Of a DNA stretch of 64,000 bases, positions 1-7,583 are shown one piece after another; position 1 is the stretch's first letter, and the number at the start of each line of letters is the position of its first letter. Made by a program: the position numbers and the translations under genes. Location: NCBI GenBank assembly GCA_023416855.1, contig JAEZGU010000316.1:1-64000 (forward strand). The letters run 5' to 3'. The DNA comes from Bacillota bacterium. GTDB lineage: Bacteria; Bacillota; Clostridia; Tissierellales; Sedimentibacteraceae. Below the pieces are notes generated by a model that had not been told where the DNA came from, did not search any database, and saw only the letters and a list, made by a program, of their open reading frames with translations.

Positions 1-1
1 T

Positions 2-172
2 CAACACCCCGAATTTTCGTCAATGGTACTGAAAACAATTATTCCTAGAAACGCTGCTCTAAATTATGCAGAATTAGAAGGAACTACAATAAATTATAAG
101 GATAGAAAATCTAAGTCTTTTTTGGCATTCAACAACTTAGTTGATGAATTAACTCAGAAAGGAATGATATAG
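2..172 (+). CDS. parA: ParA-type partition ATPase, C-terminal end (partial)
   Basis: Only the last 56 codons are present; the gene enters from the left edge in frame 2 and stops at TAG 170-172. The fragment contains TIIPRNAALNYAE, which matches the conserved C-terminal region of ParA/Soj ATPases (typically T.IPRNV.LSEA) that drive plasmid segregation. No Walker motif is visible because the 5' part is outside the window. The next gene starts one base after the stop, as in a parAB operon. The call rests on this short motif and the context. Confidence 0.6.
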   Translation, partial: QHPEFSSMVLKTIIPRNAALNYAELEGTTINYKDRKSKSFLAFNNLVDELTQKGMI

Positions 173-173
173 T

Positions 174-881
174 ATGAACAAATTTGATAAAGCACTACAA
201 AAAAGAAATTCTCAACAAAGTAACGAAAAACCAGACAATGATAAACAGAACAAAGATAATTCAAAGAATCAATCTCCGTCAGAAAAAGATAATAAAGAAA
301 CAAGTAAATATAACAATCAGAAGCCTAATGTAAATGAGTATGAACCACCTCAAGTTAAAATTAATGATTTAAAAAAAGAGACTCCGCAACCACCATCTGA
401 ACAAATACCTTCAGAGCAAGTACCCACTGTTGAAAAAACGGTTGTTATAGATGGACAAGTTCAAACACAAACAGATATAGTAAAATCATCTTATTCTCAA
501 TTATCTAATCTTAAAAGTAATGAAGTTATTTCAAAGATTATTAAGAGAACTAAAGAAAAAGATGAATTAGCTGAATTTTTGCATAATTTCCCTAATAAGA
601 ATAAAAATGAGATTGTTGACTTATTTATAGATGAAATATTAAAACAACGTGAAAAAGAAGTTCGTAGACGTATGCTAGGTTATACAAAGAAAAAACCACA
701 ATCCTTTAAGGAGTCTAAAGAAACATTTTCTATGCCTGTAAGACCTGAAATGAAACAATTATTAAATATAATTAGTTTATTTTCAGGTAGCAATAAATAT
801 ATCTTCTTTGAAGACTTAATCATACGTGCATGTAGAAATTTTGATTTTGAGAAAGACTTTTTTGATGATGAATTAGAGTAA
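174..881 (+). CDS. Putative centromere-binding partition protein (ParB-like)
   Basis: The 235-aa protein begins one base after the parA stop, so the two are probably co-translated. The first ~110 residues are low complexity, rich in Asn, Lys, Gln, Ser and Pro, and look disordered. Residues ~125-235 are compact and charged, with a basic stretch (KEVRRRMLGYTKKK) and a C-terminal segment (SMPVRPEMKQLLNIISLF) that could be a ribbon-helix-helix DNA-binding fold. No canonical ParB helix-turn-helix was recognised. Position after parA and before a repeat-rich non-coding region suggests the parB role. The exact family is unknown. Confidence 0.5.
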   Translation: MNKFDKALQKRNSQQSNEKPDNDKQNKDNSKNQSPSEKDNKETSKYNNQKPNVNEYEPPQVKINDLKKETPQPPSEQIPSEQVPTVEKTVVIDGQVQTQTDIVKSSYSQLSNLKSNEVISKIIKRTKEKDELAEFLHNFPNKNKNEIVDLFIDEILKQREKEVRRRMLGYTKKKPQSFKESKETFSMPVRPEMKQLLNIISLFSGSNKYIFFEDLIIRACRNFDFEKDFFDDELE

Positions 882-897
882 TTAACTGTTTTCTACG

Positions 898-976
898 TTT
901 CGTGTAATTCTGTTGTCACTGGTTTTACTGAATTTGTAACTCAATATAAGCGAAAGGTTTATTTCGCGTAATTATG
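898..976 (+). repeat. Candidate centromere (parS-like) repeats
   Basis: Two near-identical direct repeats lie just downstream of the ParB-like gene: TTTCGTGTAATTCTG at 898-912 and TTTCGCGTAATTATG at 962-976. The second overlaps an inverted repeat, GCGAAA (950-955) and TTTCGC (962-967). Repeats next to a parAB operon are the usual form of a plasmid centromere. That they are the binding site is inference. Confidence 0.4.
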
Positions 977-987
977 TAAACCAAAAC

Positions 988-1025
988 AACCATAGCCCTG
1001 CTCTATAGTGGGGTTATTTTTTTTA
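988..1025 (+). terminator. Rho-independent terminator after the par operon
   Basis: An interrupted GC-rich stem (AACCATAGCCC pairing imperfectly with TATAGTGGGGTT) is followed by eight T residues at about 1017-1024 on the plus strand. It lies ~105 bases past the stop of the ParB-like gene and would end par transcription before the origin. Confidence 0.65.
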
Positions 1026-1102
1026 TATTATTTTCTGCAATACTAAATTTATACTAGGAAGTACCCTAAACAGCATTTATTACGTCTTTACATCATTTCA
1101 TG

Positions 1103-1111
1103 TTATCCAGA
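1103..1111 (+). promoter_or_regulatory. DnaA-box-like 9-mer beside the iterons
   Basis: TTATCCAGA differs from the DnaA box TTATCCACA at one position and lies 24 bases left of the first iteron. The iterons also contain TTCTCCACA, again one mismatch from a DnaA box. Host DnaA loading at this origin is plausible but rests on short matches. Confidence 0.35.
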
Positions 1112-1134
1112 GAATTTTTTATCTAGTTTTCGTC

Positions 1135-1290
1135 ATATGTGTGTAAATCTCTCCACATATAATGTAACATACAACGAAATTCATTCTCTGTTTTCACTGT
1201 ATGTGCGTATAATTCTCCACATATGTGCGTATAGTTCTCCATATATATGTGTAAATTTTATCATATATGTGTGTATAATATATCATATAT
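1135..1290 (+). repeat. Iteron array of the plasmid replication origin (5 copies)
   Basis: Five related 22-26-bp units lie at 1135-1160, 1200-1224, 1221-1246, 1245-1268 and 1265-1290. Each begins ATATGTG(T/C)GTA, runs through (T/A)TCTCCA or a degenerate TATCA, and ends in ATATAT. The last four are head-to-tail with starts 20-24 bases apart, about two helical turns, and the first stands 64 bases upstream. Copies 2 and 3 are most alike; 4 and 5 are degenerate. An AT-rich stretch (1291-1425) follows, suited to strand opening. Iterons just upstream of a Rep_3 gene are the standard theta-type origin and also set copy number. Confidence 0.8.
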
Positions 1291-1426
1291 AAATCATGCA
1301 AGCCATGATATTGCTAACTTACAGGCATCACTAAATGAGTAATAAAGAATTTGATTAATGATTTTTAATTTTGATACTGAATTAATTAATTGCCGAGAAA
1401 TTTTTTTTGTTTTTTCGTTTTATATA

Positions 1427-1455
1427 TTGACACAACAATCCAATTGTTATATATT
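1427..1455 (+). promoter_or_regulatory. Promoter of the rep gene with overlapping dyad
   Basis: TTGACA at 1427-1432, a 17-bp spacer and TATATT at 1450-1455 form a good vegetative promoter 36 bases ahead of the rep start. The spacer contains the near-palindrome AACAATCCAATTGTT, a possible operator for repression by Rep. The promoter is clear; autoregulation is inferred. Confidence 0.7.
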
Positions 1456-1490
1456 AAATTCATAATTTTACAAAAGAGGTGCTTTTATTT

Positions 1491-2501
1491 ATGTCGAATA
1501 TAATAAATATTGCCGATGAAGATATGAATAAGGTCAAAATTGTCAAAAAATCAAATCAATTGGTACGGTCATTTTATGATTTGTCCTTAACTGAGCAACG
1601 TATAATAGCAATTGCCATAGCTTATATTGAAGATGAATCAGACAGAAAAGTTATAATTCCCTTAGATTCATATAAACGATTTCTAGACATTGACAGAGTT
1701 GATTATAGACATATAAATAGCGTTTTAAAGGTTTTAAGAAGCAACAGTATTGTTTTTATTAATCCTAAAGACATTGATAAACTAACATCAGAAGTTAACA
1801 AAGCTACCGTAACAGGTTGGGTTGATAATTTATATATTGAGAACAGAAATTTAAAAATAGAATTTAATGAAAATGTTTGGGCGTATATTGTTAATTTAAA
1901 AAAAGATTACACGTCCTATCAATTAAAGACAATTCTTAAATTAACAAAAAAAGACTCTTTAAGATTATACGAAATATTAAAATCTTATGCTTATAGAAGT
2001 TGCGAACAATTAATAAAAGTTGAAGAATTGCGAGCAATGTTAATGTTAGACCAAAAATATCAAAAAATAGGAGACCTTAAAAGACAAGTATTAGACCCTG
2101 CAATAAAAGAAATTAATTTAATATTGGCTGAAGATAATATACCAGAAATTACTTATGATAGTGTTAAAAACGGCAAAACCATTGAGTATTTTAAATTTTA
2201 TTTACCTAAAATGACTATAAGTAATGATGCTACTGTTGAGCCAAGTGACGAAGTTAAAATGGTAATGAGTATGTCAGAAAATGATTTATTTATTGCTATA
2301 AAATTTATGATTATGAAATTATATAAAGTCAAATTTTCCGATATAGATAAAGAATGGAATGATGCAAAAGTATATTCTAAATTTGCATTAGCAACAACAT
2401 ATCTTGGTTTATCAAATAATGAGTGGGAGAACCATCCAATAACAAATGCTAAAGCTTTTTTTGCAGAGCATCTAAGAAGGGAAAGCGAAAAAGGAGCATA
2501 G
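1491..2501 (+). CDS. rep: Replication initiator protein, Rep_3/RepB family
   Basis: This 336-aa protein should bind the upstream iterons and open the origin. The N-terminal KSNQLVRSFYDLSLTEQRI and the following ALAYIED-like helix are typical of the first winged helix of Rep_3 initiators. The middle (YTSYQLKTILKLTKKDSLRLY) matches the second winged helix. The open frame extends to a GTG at 1479, but AGAGGTG (1475-1481) sits 9 bases before ATG 1491, which is the better start. The stop codon lies inside the stem of a minus-strand terminator. It is the only gene pointing right after the par operon. Family call is strong; no host range is implied. Confidence 0.85.
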   Translation: MSNIINIADEDMNKVKIVKKSNQLVRSFYDLSLTEQRIIAIAIAYIEDESDRKVIIPLDSYKRFLDIDRVDYRHINSVLKVLRSNSIVFINPKDIDKLTSEVNKATVTGWVDNLYIENRNLKIEFNENVWAYIVNLKKDYTSYQLKTILKLTKKDSLRLYEILKSYAYRSCEQLIKVEELRAMLMLDQKYQKIGDLKRQVLDPAIKEINLILAEDNIPEITYDSVKNGKTIEYFKFYLPKMTISNDATVEPSDEVKMVMSMSENDLFIAIKFMIMKLYKVKFSDIDKEWNDAKVYSKFALATTYLGLSNNEWENHPITNAKAFFAEHLRRESEKGA

Positions 2502-2517
2502 TCTTAAACTATACTCC
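2488..2517 (-). terminator. Terminator of the minus-strand gene block, inside the end of rep
   Basis: GGAGCATAGT (2493-2502), loop CTTAA, ACTATACTCC (2508-2517) form a 10-bp stem with one mismatch. Read on the minus strand it is followed by TTTTT (2492-2488), making an intrinsic terminator for transcription arriving from the right. On the plus strand there is no T run. It lies between two convergent units and overlaps the rep stop codon. Confidence 0.7.
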
Positions 2518-2550
2518 CATTATTAACATCAAATTTAAGTTTTATGTATA

Positions 2551-2772
2551 TTAAGCTTTAACATCATATGTAGGATAAGATTTTAATTGATTTGTTAATT
2601 TTATATTTTCTTCTTCTATGATTAAATTTTCAGTTTCTAGCTGATTAATTTTATTTTTTAATTGGTTTATTTGTAAATATTTGTCTTCACATTTACCGTT
2701 TAAAAATATTGAAAGGAAAAGGAAACCAACGAATACACCTATTATAAAAGCTATGTATAACCAAAATATCAT
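2551..2772 (-). CDS. Small membrane-anchored coiled-coil protein
   Basis: A 73-aa protein. Residues ~4-25 form one hydrophobic membrane segment, and residues ~30-65 are a charged heptad-like helix (YLQINQLKNKINQLETENLI) likely to form a coiled coil. AAGGAGG precedes its ATG. It is the last gene of the 4800-2551 operon, just ahead of the terminator. The layout resembles phage spanin-like or anchor proteins, but no function can be assigned. Confidence 0.6.
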   Translation of the reverse strand: MIFWLYIAFIIGVFVGFLFLSIFLNGKCEDKYLQINQLKNKINQLETENLIIEEENIKLTNQLKSYPTYDVKA

Positions 2773-2786
2773 TTTTTATCCTCCTT

Positions 2787-3350
2787 CTATTTAAAATACA
2801 ATTGTTCTTTGATAATTTCCTTAATATCTAACCAATTATTTGCTCTAACGAATGAGTTACCTAAATGTCTATTCCAAGGAGCATCAAACACAATTGGTAG
2901 TCCTGATTTATTTGAATTATGAAAATCAATTATATTATGACTCCCGTCATCAACGAGATACTTTGTATGTATTAAACCCTTACTATTGCAGAAAATTATA
3001 TTCTTCTGTGAAATATGTGGAAAATGTTCTTCTAACCATTCAGCTTTATCTAAACAAGTTTTAGGGTGATAAGCAGTAACAATAAATAAATTAAAGTATT
3101 CAGATAACCATCTAGTGACTTCCTGTGCATATGATTTAACATCAAGATTTCGGAAGAATTTAGGTTCGAGAAGATAGTCATAAATTTTTATACCACATTC
3201 GGGTTTTACATATGTATCAACTTCCCAACGTATCATATTTTCTCTAGTAAGGTTATCATTGTAATCCTTATTGTATCTATTACATATCCAATATTCATCT
3301 AAACAATTGAGTGTAGAGTCAAGGTCTATTCCAAATGGCTGTTTATTCAT
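2787..3350 (-). CDS. 5'(3')-deoxyribonucleotidase-like HAD phosphatase
   Basis: This 187-aa protein has the HAD order expected for the NT5C family: motif I DLDST near residue 9 (nucleophile and acid/base Asp), motif II as VTAY near residue 93, and the metal-binding DD (VDDGSHN) near residue 133. Such enzymes dephosphorylate dNMPs. It sits directly downstream of a guanylate kinase-like gene; that gene's TAA touches this ATG, so both are translated together. In phages such enzymes tune dNTP pools, and that use here is inferred. Confidence 0.65.
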   Translation of the reverse strand: MNKQPFGIDLDSTLNCLDEYWICNRYNKDYNDNLTRENMIRWEVDTYVKPECGIKIYDYLLEPKFFRNLDVKSYAQEVTRWLSEYFNLFIVTAYHPKTCLDKAEWLEEHFPHISQKNIIFCNSKGLIHTKYLVDDGSHNIIDFHNSNKSGLPIVFDAPWNRHLGNSFVRANNWLDIKEIIKEQLYFK

Positions 3351-3929
3351 TTACTTTCTCCTTCCGATCATTGCTATAATTGTATCTACACAGTCTTGTA
3401 AGTTATAATTAGGAACAATATAATCTACTTCTTCCGAAACAAGCCAATGAGCAAATTTATCATTATCATCTGCCGCTCTTCTAGTCCATTCATACTCATT
3501 ATAATCACCACGTTGAATACATCTTTGTTTTCTGGTTTCTTCATCAACATCAATAAAAAAAGAAATTATATTATCATTATAAAACATCTTTAAATCCTTT
3601 AGTCCATCTAAATCAACTATACCAACATAGTTATATTTATCTAAATCAATATCATTTTTATGTATTCCATAGTACCATATATCATCTTGCCCGTTTGGTA
3701 ACTTTGTATAATATGTACGATGTTCTATAAATTCATCTCTTGCAATCATTTCTTTAAACTCATTATATGTAACAAAGTGATAAGGATTACCTTCCGATTC
3801 ATTAGGTCTAACTGGTCTACATGTTGTGCTGATTATAAATTTATACCCTAGACGTTCCTTTATTAATTGGGCAATGCTGTCCTTACCACTTGAGGAAGGT
3901 GCAACTAGTAATACTAAATTATGTTTCAT
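3351..3929 (-). CDS. Guanylate kinase-like nucleoside monophosphate kinase
   Basis: A 192-aa protein. The P-loop is APSSSGKDS at residues ~10-18, followed by the guanylate-kinase-like STTCRPVRPNESEG (the GMP-binding TTR.PR.GE region, here diverged) and YHFVTYNEF (the HFV...F element). The LID-type basic stretch is near residue 135 (RKQRCIQRGDYNEYEWTRR). It should phosphorylate a (d)NMP, most likely dGMP or GMP. Start ATG 3929 is preceded by GGAG and overlaps the previous gene by four bases. Substrate is inferred from the family. Confidence 0.65.
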   Translation of the reverse strand: MKHNLVLLVAPSSSGKDSIAQLIKERLGYKFIISTTCRPVRPNESEGNPYHFVTYNEFKEMIARDEFIEHRTYYTKLPNGQDDIWYYGIHKNDIDLDKYNYVGIVDLDGLKDLKMFYNDNIISFFIDVDEETRKQRCIQRGDYNEYEWTRRAADDNDKFAHWLVSEEVDYIVPNYNLQDCVDTIIAMIGRRK

Positions 3930-4156
3930 TTTAGATTTCTCCTATTCTTTTTCTTTTCATTTGACCATTCTAAATATCCGTAAATATTAATTATTTCATA
4001 AATAATAAATAGAAATACTTGAGACCAATCTTGTCTTATTATAGCAAGAATTAATAACAATCCTGTTCCAGCAAACCACACAAGAAAACCATTTTTCTTT
4101 TTAATAACCGCCAAGTTCCCAATTATGCAAAGTAATGTTGCAATCCATCCTATCAT
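3926..4156 (-). CDS. PnuC-like short membrane protein
   Basis: The 76-aa protein has about three hydrophobic segments and ends in a highly basic tail. IIYEIINIYGYLEW resembles the (L/I)YQ..NIYG...W motif of PnuC nicotinamide riboside/mononucleotide transporters. Full PnuC proteins are over 200 aa with seven helices, so this would be a half-size form, as seen in some phages. It is coupled on both sides by ATGA overlaps. It may help import NAD precursors, in line with the NADAR-like and NadR-like genes at 10.5-11.6 kb. Confidence 0.5.
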   Translation of the reverse strand: MIGWIATLLCIIGNLAVIKKKNGFLVWFAGTGLLLILAIIRQDWSQVFLFIIYEIINIYGYLEWSNEKKKNRRNLK

Positions 4157-4800
4157 AAATTAACTCCTGTTAGTTCAGTAAAGTAAGGTAATCCAATAAT
4201 CCAATCACATATAATATGCCACTGTGGAAGTTCATGTAGATTTCTTTGATTTATAATGTTTAAAAGTGTTTCATAATTAGTCCACATCGTTCTCTTTTGA
4301 AGGAATGATTCTGGTAAAATTGTTTTAGCACAGTATTTATATTGTTTTCTTTCCTCTGGATTATTTGAATTTTTATATTTGATTATAATAGAATTTAAAT
4401 CATTTATTGTTGAATCAGATATGTAATCCCCACCATTTTCAAACATATTTTCGGTAATAGGATAACTCATTAGTTTATGCATGGTCGAACAACTAACATT
4501 TTCTTTATGTTTGTAAGTATCCATTTCTTGCCATACGAACCTAGGTAATGTAATATCACACCACACACTAATTAATCTCAAATGTTTTCTATGTTCCCCA
4601 CCACCTTTAGTAAGAGATTGTGATAACTTCATATCTGCTTCACCTAATACAAAACCTTCAATATTAAAATTCTTACTTTCAGTATTATGTGTAGCAAAAT
4701 CTCCAGTTCTACTGTCACTTTTTGACCATGAATCCTTTGGATTTCTCATTCCTCTGATAGAATGTTTAAAGCCAAAAACTTCAGTTAATTCAATATTCAT
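4153..4800 (-). CDS. ThyX-like flavin-dependent thymidylate synthase homologue
   Basis: The 215-aa length suits ThyX (about 210-250). Residues ~72-110 (HRKHLRLISVWCDITLPRFV then WQEMDTYKHKENVSCSTMHK) align with the ThyX segment that carries the RHRxxSxNxxSxRY signature, but that signature is replaced by an RFVWQEMDTY version. Residues ~155-195 match the ThyX C-terminal pattern (CAKTILPESFLQKRTMW, then a NYETLLNIINQR helix). It would make dTMP from dUMP with folate and FAD, and dUTPase is encoded nearby. Divergence of the signature leaves activity uncertain. It is the first gene of the operon; AAAGGAT precedes the ATG. Confidence 0.55.
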   Translation of the reverse strand: MNIELTEVFGFKHSIRGMRNPKDSWSKSDSRTGDFATHNTESKNFNIEGFVLGEADMKLSQSLTKGGGEHRKHLRLISVWCDITLPRFVWQEMDTYKHKENVSCSTMHKLMSYPITENMFENGGDYISDSTINDLNSIIIKYKNSNNPEERKQYKYCAKTILPESFLQKRTMWTNYETLLNIINQRNLHELPQWHIICDWIIGLPYFTELTGVNL

Positions 4801-4860
4801 AGATTATCCTTTTAAATTATATTATTAGTATTTATAAATTTACTTATTATCTCTTGTTCC

Positions 4861-5133
4861 TTAATCTTTCCAATATACTTTTTCAACTTTAAACAGATTA
4901 TTACGCATCCATTCTTCAGCAGATTTTGAACACTCTTCAAAAGTAACAAATACTTCTTTATGTTCTATACTTGCATAATTAGCATCTATACCTACAACTC
5001 TATAATGAAAGAATACATGTTTAGATAATTTCCCTTGGGGAAATTTCATTATAAACACCCTACAATTATAAGTTTCATTTCTATGTATCCATGCTTCATA
5101 GTGTTTAAATCTATTATAACGTTTAAATTTCAT
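4861..5133 (-). CDS. Hypothetical protein, basic and aromatic-rich
   Basis: A 90-aa protein of unknown function rich in Lys, His, Phe and Tyr. The open frame reaches 5205, but GGGGT lies eight bases ahead of ATG 5133 (MKFKRYNRFKHY), which is taken as the start. No domain recognised. It stands alone between two short gaps and may have its own promoter. Confidence 0.55.
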   Translation of the reverse strand: MKFKRYNRFKHYEAWIHRNETYNCRVFIMKFPQGKLSKHVFFHYRVVGIDANYASIEHKEVFVTFEECSKSAEEWMRNNLFKVEKVYWKD

Positions 5134-5290
5134 AGTTATTACCCCATTGTAATACTGTAATATAACAATATGATAAAGCAAATTTATGTTAACTTCAATA
5201 TACATAATGTCACAAAATTTAACAAAAATAGTACTATAAAACTAGGACTAATTTACCATAACATAGGTATTAGCAACTTACTTGTATATA

Positions 5291-5641
5291 CTACATATCT
5301 AATACTTTTTTAAGCCTATCTCTTTGCCAATCTTCAGTACATTTCTCCATCCACTTCTCAGCATCTTTTTTAGCATCTGCTAAGATATGTTTCCATGTTT
5401 TCTTAAAGCGAAGAATCTGAATACCTTCATCTGTATTACAATTCTTCTGGATAGCCTCAGCTATCTCCATAACTCTATCATATTTTTTGGTATAAGATAC
5501 TTTACCCCATAATAGAACAATTTCAATTGGCTTGTAGTATGTCTTTTTAGCATTCTTATAGATTCTATCTATATTAGATGTTTTAACAACTCTATATTGG
5601 TCTTTTGCTCTTAATACATATACTCCACTGGTATTACTCAT
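5291..5641 (-). CDS. Hypothetical protein, possible degenerate GIY-YIG-like domain
   Basis: The 116-aa protein begins SNTSGVYVLRAKDQYRVVKT and has PIEIVLLWGKVSYTKKYDRV, a layout like T5orf172/GIY-YIG proteins (GxVYxL...KIG.T...PIE). The catalytic GIY, YIG, Arg and Glu residues are not clearly present. The C-terminal half is a Lys/Trp-rich helix (ADAKKDAEKWMEK). The start is supported by GGAGAG ahead of ATG. Weak resemblance only. Confidence 0.5.
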   Translation of the reverse strand: MSNTSGVYVLRAKDQYRVVKTSNIDRIYKNAKKTYYKPIEIVLLWGKVSYTKKYDRVMEIAEAIQKNCNTDEGIQILRFKKTWKHILADAKKDAEKWMEKCTEDWQRDRLKKVLDM

Positions 5642-5679
5642 AGTATAATCTCTCCTTTAATTTGCTTGAAATACAAGTT

Positions 5680-6042
5680 TTATTTTAATGGTTTTAACTT
5701 CATTATTTCATCTGGAATATAAATATCAAATATTGTTTCATTCCAGTATTGAGTATTAACTAACCATTGATTAGTCTCAATTATTTTAGTTGTTAAAGCA
5801 GCTCTTTCTATATCACTTATATTTTCAGTTCTACTTTCTAATATTGTTTGCTTAATTATATTATATTGATTAATATCTGACTTTATTGAGTTGAAATTAA
5901 CGGGTAAAACAATTAAAGCAATTACCAACGCTACTCCTGAAATGATTGATATTAAAAATCCTGATACCTCCCACCCATTAAAACTATGTTTTATTATTCC
6001 TCCAATTGTTAACAATCCTAAAACTATGAAAATAATAATCAT
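5680..6042 (-). CDS. Membrane protein with two N-terminal helices
   Basis: A 120-aa protein with hydrophobic segments at residues ~2-18 and ~30-50 followed by a soluble C-terminal half. The frame opens at a TTG (6054), but TTGGAG places the start at ATG 6042 with seven bases between. No family recognised. Confidence 0.55.
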   Translation of the reverse strand: MIIIFIVLGLLTIGGIIKHSFNGWEVSGFLISIISGVALVIALIVLPVNFNSIKSDINQYNIIKQTILESRTENISDIERAALTTKIIETNQWLVNTQYWNETIFDIYIPDEIMKLKPLK

Positions 6043-6074
6043 TAATATCTCCAATCTCGCTATTAAGTTGCGAC

Positions 6075-6305
6075 CTAAATTATAATATTATCTTGTAATT
6101 CTCTTATAAAATTATCTATTTGACAAATTTGACATGGTTTATTTTCTTCTAAGTCAACTTCTACATCATGCCAACTACTAAAATATGCATGACATTTTGG
6201 GCATTCTATATCTTCTACATATACTGTAGAATCTAATAATTCTTTGTTTATTGTACATTGGAACTTACAAAACATTTTCTTTATGTAATCAATATCTATA
6301 TTCAA
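6075..6305 (-). CDS. Small zinc-ribbon-like protein
   Basis: The 76-aa protein has CPKC near residue 35 and CQIC near residue 58, a two-knuckle arrangement typical of zinc ribbons, plus C12 and C16 near the start. It begins at TTG 6305 with GGAAG seven bases upstream. Role unknown; many neighbours also carry paired cysteines. Confidence 0.55.
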   Translation of the reverse strand: MNIDIDYIKKMFCKFQCTINKELLDSTVYVEDIECPKCHAYFSSWHDVEVDLEENKPCQICQIDNFIRELQDNIII

Positions 6306-6380
6306 AAAATCACTTCCTTCACTCCATACAAAATTCTGATTTTATACAAACGACTAAACTATGTAACCCTTGATACAGGC

Positions 6381-6698
6381 TTATCTTATAAATTCATACA
6401 ATACAATTGAATCATTTAAAATATCCATATCTTCATAACCACATTTAATACAGGTTGATTCACTTGGTATGTCACTTATACTTTTATATATTCCTATAGT
6501 TGAATAACACTCAGGACATCTTAACTCATAAAGAACATTTAGTTTTTTACTCATCCTATATCGTTCACATTCTATATATACTTCTTCTAAAGTAACATTA
6601 GGAACAGATTTTTGTATAGCAGTAGTGTAAAAAGTTTTTACACATTTAATATTAGAATAATAATCAAGCCACTCACCTATTGAACTAAATTTTTTCAT
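6381..6698 (-). CDS. Small zinc-finger protein
   Basis: A 105-aa protein with CPEC near residue 60 and CIKC near residue 81, consistent with one structural zinc site in the C-terminal half. The N-terminal half is helical. AAAGGAG precedes the ATG. Direct repeats lie immediately upstream (6738-6760). It may bind nucleic acid or protein; no family is recognised. Confidence 0.55.
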   Translation of the reverse strand: MKKFSSIGEWLDYYSNIKCVKTFYTTAIQKSVPNVTLEEVYIECERYRMSKKLNVLYELRCPECYSTIGIYKSISDIPSESTCIKCGYEDMDILNDSIVLYEFIR

Positions 6699-6737
6699 GA
6701 TATACTCCTTTCTAATGCAATCAACAGTGCATTAACT

Positions 6738-6760
6738 TTATATATGCACTTATATATGCA
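6738..6760 (-). repeat. Tandem 11-bp repeats ahead of the 6698 start
   Basis: TTATATATGCA occurs at 6738-6748 and again at 6750-6760, a 12-bp period, about 40 bases upstream of the gene starting at 6698. Flanking GTGCATTAAC and related TGCAT blocks add to the pattern. It could be an operator; no regulator is identified. Confidence 0.35.
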
Positions 6761-6798
6761 TCAAAATAAATGGATAATTTTACAAACAAATTATATTA

Positions 6799-7563
6799 TC
6801 AATTAAGCCCCTTGTATTTTCCGTAATATTTTTGCCTTAACTCTTCAGCTAACGCTCCTGCTTTTTCTAATTCATTGTCATTAAAATATCCAAATCGAGT
6901 ATTCTTTCCATTGACTTGTAGTTGTACCATCCACATACCTTTGTTTTCATTCCAATGAACATTTCGATAACCACTTGAATTATTAGTGTTTTTTGATTTG
7001 CGATTCTTAGTATTTTTATCATGAGGAATAATTCTTAAATTACATTTTCGATTATCCAACCTATTGTGATTAATGTGGTCAACAATTCTGCCGTCAGTAA
7101 TACCAAGTATTAAATGATGAAGTTTAACAACATGACCTTTTTTCTTGCCATTATCTTCAACAGTATAATATGTAGCACAAGCATAAGCCCATTCTATTGA
7201 TGGTTGAGCGTTTGCGTTCCAACGATAGTCAAGTTCAATTAATTTTGGTAAATCTTCGGTATCAATTAATATAGTAAAATTTTCATTATTTTTATTTGTT
7301 ACATATATTTCTGTATAATCTCCACATACTTTGTATTTGTTAAATCCCATTTTCTTTGGATGATATGTACTGATATCATTGACTTTTTTATTTATGTATT
7401 CTTTCTCAATTTGAAATTTTTCAGAAAGAAAGTCCCAATATTTCTGAGGTACACTATTTATTTTAAACCATCTCCATATAGCTGGAGGTTTTAACTGTAA
7501 TTCAGATGCAAGTTTAATTACTTTTATATTATTATCAATTAAGTACTTCTGTAATCCAATCAA
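6799..7563 (-). CDS. HNH endonuclease with N-terminal HTH and C-terminal AP2-like domain
   Basis: The 254-aa protein has three parts. Residues 1-55 look like a Cro-type helix-turn-helix (IKLASELQLKPPAIWRWF). Residues ~145-190 hold the HNH core (HHLILG, DHINHNRLDNRKCNL) with the His and Asn residues present. Residues ~195-250 (SGYRNVHWNENKGMW...GYFN) are an AP2-like DNA-binding repeat. HNH-AP2 proteins are typical free-standing homing endonucleases of phages. Start is TTG 7563 with GGAG about 12 bases upstream; no ATG is available. An HTH fused to an HNH-AP2 enzyme is less common. Confidence 0.75.
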   Translation of the reverse strand: MIGLQKYLIDNNIKVIKLASELQLKPPAIWRWFKINSVPQKYWDFLSEKFQIEKEYINKKVNDISTYHPKKMGFNKYKVCGDYTEIYVTNKNNENFTILIDTEDLPKLIELDYRWNANAQPSIEWAYACATYYTVEDNGKKKGHVVKLHHLILGITDGRIVDHINHNRLDNRKCNLRIIPHDKNTKNRKSKNTNNSSGYRNVHWNENKGMWMVQLQVNGKNTRFGYFNDNELEKAGALAEELRQKYYGKYKGLN

Positions 7564-7583
7564 AGTTTATTAGTCTCCTTTCT

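Noticed and set aside
1135..1290. Tandem repeats considered as a CRISPR array
   Set aside because: Repeats overlap or abut with no unique spacers of constant length and lie directly upstream of a rep gene; they are iterons.
5291..5641. Calling this protein a GIY-YIG endonuclease
   Set aside because: Only the overall spacing resembles the family; the catalytic residues are not identifiable, so it is listed as hypothetical.
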